Shown here: positions 63,133-64,000 of the stretch, one piece after another
Layout of the letters: each line of letters begins with the position of its first letter
Numbering within the stretch: the stretch's first letter is position 1
Assembly: GCA_013398015.1 (NCBI GenBank)
Contig: VZRR01007624.1
Location: 328,484 to 392,483, forward strand
Reading direction: 5' to 3'
Source of the DNA: Oreocharis arfaki
Lineage: Eukaryota; Chordata; Aves; Passeriformes; Paramythiidae
Length of the DNA: 64,000 nt
Made by a program: the position numbers and the translations under genes
Notes under the pieces: model-generated
What the model was told of the DNA's origin: nothing
The model's input: the letters and a program-made list of their open reading frames with translations, nothing else
Database searches by the model: none

Positions 63133-64000
63133 ATCACACAAAATCACACACAGGATCACCAGGCTGGAAGAGACCTTCAAGATGACCAAGTCCAAGCCCT
63201 GCCCTAACACCACCTCAACTAAACCATGGCACTGAGTGCCACATCCAATCCTTTTTCAAACACATCCAGGGATGGTGACTCCACCACCTCCCTGGGAAGA
63301 CGATTATAGACCTTTATCACTCTTTCAATAAAAAACTTTTTCCTAACATCCAACCTAAATTTCCCTTGGCACAGCCTAAGACTGTGTCCTCTTGTTCTGT
63401 CAGTTGTTGCCTGGAAAAAGAGACCAAGCCCCACCTGACTACAACCACCTTTCAGGGAGTTGTAGAGAGTGGTAAGGTCACCTCTGAGTCTCCTTTTCTC
63501 CAGGCTAAACAACCCCAGCTCCTTCAGTCGTTCCTCACAGGGCGTGTGTTCCAAGCCCTTCACCAGTCTTGTTGCCCTCCTTTGGACACATTCTCAACGT
63601 CCTTCCCGAACTGAGGGGCCCAGAACTGGACACAGCACTCGAGGTGTGGCCTCACCAGTGCCAAGTACAGGGGAAGAATGACTTCCCTGGTCCTGCTGGC
63701 CACACCATTCCTGGTACAGGCCAGGATGCCATTGGCCTTTTTGGCCACCAGGGCACACTGCTGGCTCATGTTCAGTCAGCTGTCGACCAGTATCCCCAGG
63801 TCCCTTTCTGCCTGGGCACTGTCCCCAGCCCACAGCGTTGCAGAGGATGATTGTGACCAAAATGCAGGACTTGGCACTTGGACTTATTGAACTTCCTCTT
63901 ATTGGACTCTGCCCATCTATCCAGCTGTTCCAGGTCCCTTTGCAGAGCCCTCTTATCCTCCAACAGATCGAAGCACGCTCCCAGTTTAGTGTCATCTGCG
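63133..64000 (-). mobile_element. CR1 LINE, minus strand, running off the right edge (≥868 bp)
   Basis: The 3' terminus is at 63133 (AATCACACAAAATCACAC and GGCTGGAAGAGACCTTCAAG) and the element continues through the 3' UTR and reverse transcriptase C-terminus to the window edge. It is the longest and best preserved CR1 here and may extend much further. Its 3' UTR wording (GATGGTGACTCCACCACCTC) resembles that of the copy at 3358 rather than the other copies, so those two share a subfamily type. Confidence 0.96.
63219..64000 (-). pseudogene. Broken C-terminal part of the CR1 ORF2 (reverse transcriptase)
   Basis: Within the CR1 at the right edge the minus strand encodes the C-terminal end of the LINE polyprotein that carries endonuclease and reverse transcriptase. 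Recognisable segments are LQRDLEQLDRWAESNKRKF (63772-63963 frame), MSQQCALVAKKANGIL and LVRPHLECCVQFWAPQFGK (63560-63769 frame), and EERLKELGLFSLEKRRLRGD through NRLPREVVESPSLDVF (63219-63563 frame). The three lie in different frames, so there are at least two frameshifts, one between about 63790 and 63880 and one near 63590. A TGA codon at 63776-63778 also interrupts the middle frame. The copy cannot make a working protein. The polymerase motifs proper (YXDD region) would lie beyond the right edge. Confidence 0.93.

Larger units (their letters stand above)
38809..64000 (-). other. TRAPPC9: TRAPPC9 upstream intron, partial (runs off the right edge)
   Basis: The sequence to the right of 38808 is the 3' part of the preceding intron, ending in a polypyrimidine tract and CAG acceptor on the minus strand. 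It contains CR1 elements at 45.9, 47.9, 54.5, 57.7, 59.1 and 63.1 kb, the microsatellite at 51.75 kb, a TTTG-rich tract at 53.2 kb, and the 46.4-47.1 kb segment with clustered transcription-factor-like sites. The stretches 38.9-45.8, 48.5-51.7, 52.0-53.1, 55.1-57.6 and 59.7-63.1 kb hold no feature I can support. No earlier TRAPPC9 exon was recognised. Confidence 0.75.

Overview
The window is a piece of a bird genome, most likely a passerine. The evidence is the repeat load: almost all recognisable interspersed repeats are CR1 LINE fragments, and there is one retroviral solo LTR of an avian style. The rest is AT-rich, CpG-poor, intron-like DNA. Nothing bacterial, viral-genomic or plasmid-like is present.

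One protein-coding gene can be recognised, TRAPPC9 (NIBP; Trs120 family subunit of the TRAPPII complex), on the minus strand. Two consecutive coding exons are visible, at 38666-38808 and 27483-27593. Both have canonical splice sites and they join in a compatible reading phase. Everything else lies in three introns: the last ~25 kb of the upstream intron (38809-64000), the complete 11.1 kb intron between the exons (27594-38665), and at least 27.5 kb of the downstream intron (1-27482). I found no first exon, last exon, promoter or polyadenylation site of the gene.

Region by region. 1-4400: an N gap and four CR1 pieces. 4400-13200: mostly unique intron with one short CR1 tail and possibly another. 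13240-13775: a longer plus-strand CR1. 16.0-16.3 kb: a cluster of homeodomain-type TAATTA sites. 24459-25135: a solo LTR with a perfect 5-bp target duplication. 27.5 kb: TRAPPC9 exon. 30676-31093: a ~210-bp direct duplication with a single N at the join, probably an assembly artefact. 38.7 kb: TRAPPC9 exon. 46.4-47.1 kb: candidate cis-regulatory sequence with duplicated POU-like sites and MEF2-like sites. 47.9-48.5 kb: CR1. 51.75-51.93 kb: a tetranucleotide microsatellite with a 32-bp higher-order period. 54.5-59.6 kb: three plus-strand CR1s. 63.1 kb to the right edge: a minus-strand CR1 that retains the broken C-terminal part of its reverse transcriptase ORF.

I did not find a novel multi-gene system. 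The most useful results are the gene identification with exact exon boundaries, the LTR with its target-site duplication, the probable false duplication, and a few candidate regulatory clusters. Long open frames elsewhere appear to be chance or antisense readings of CR1 and low-complexity DNA.
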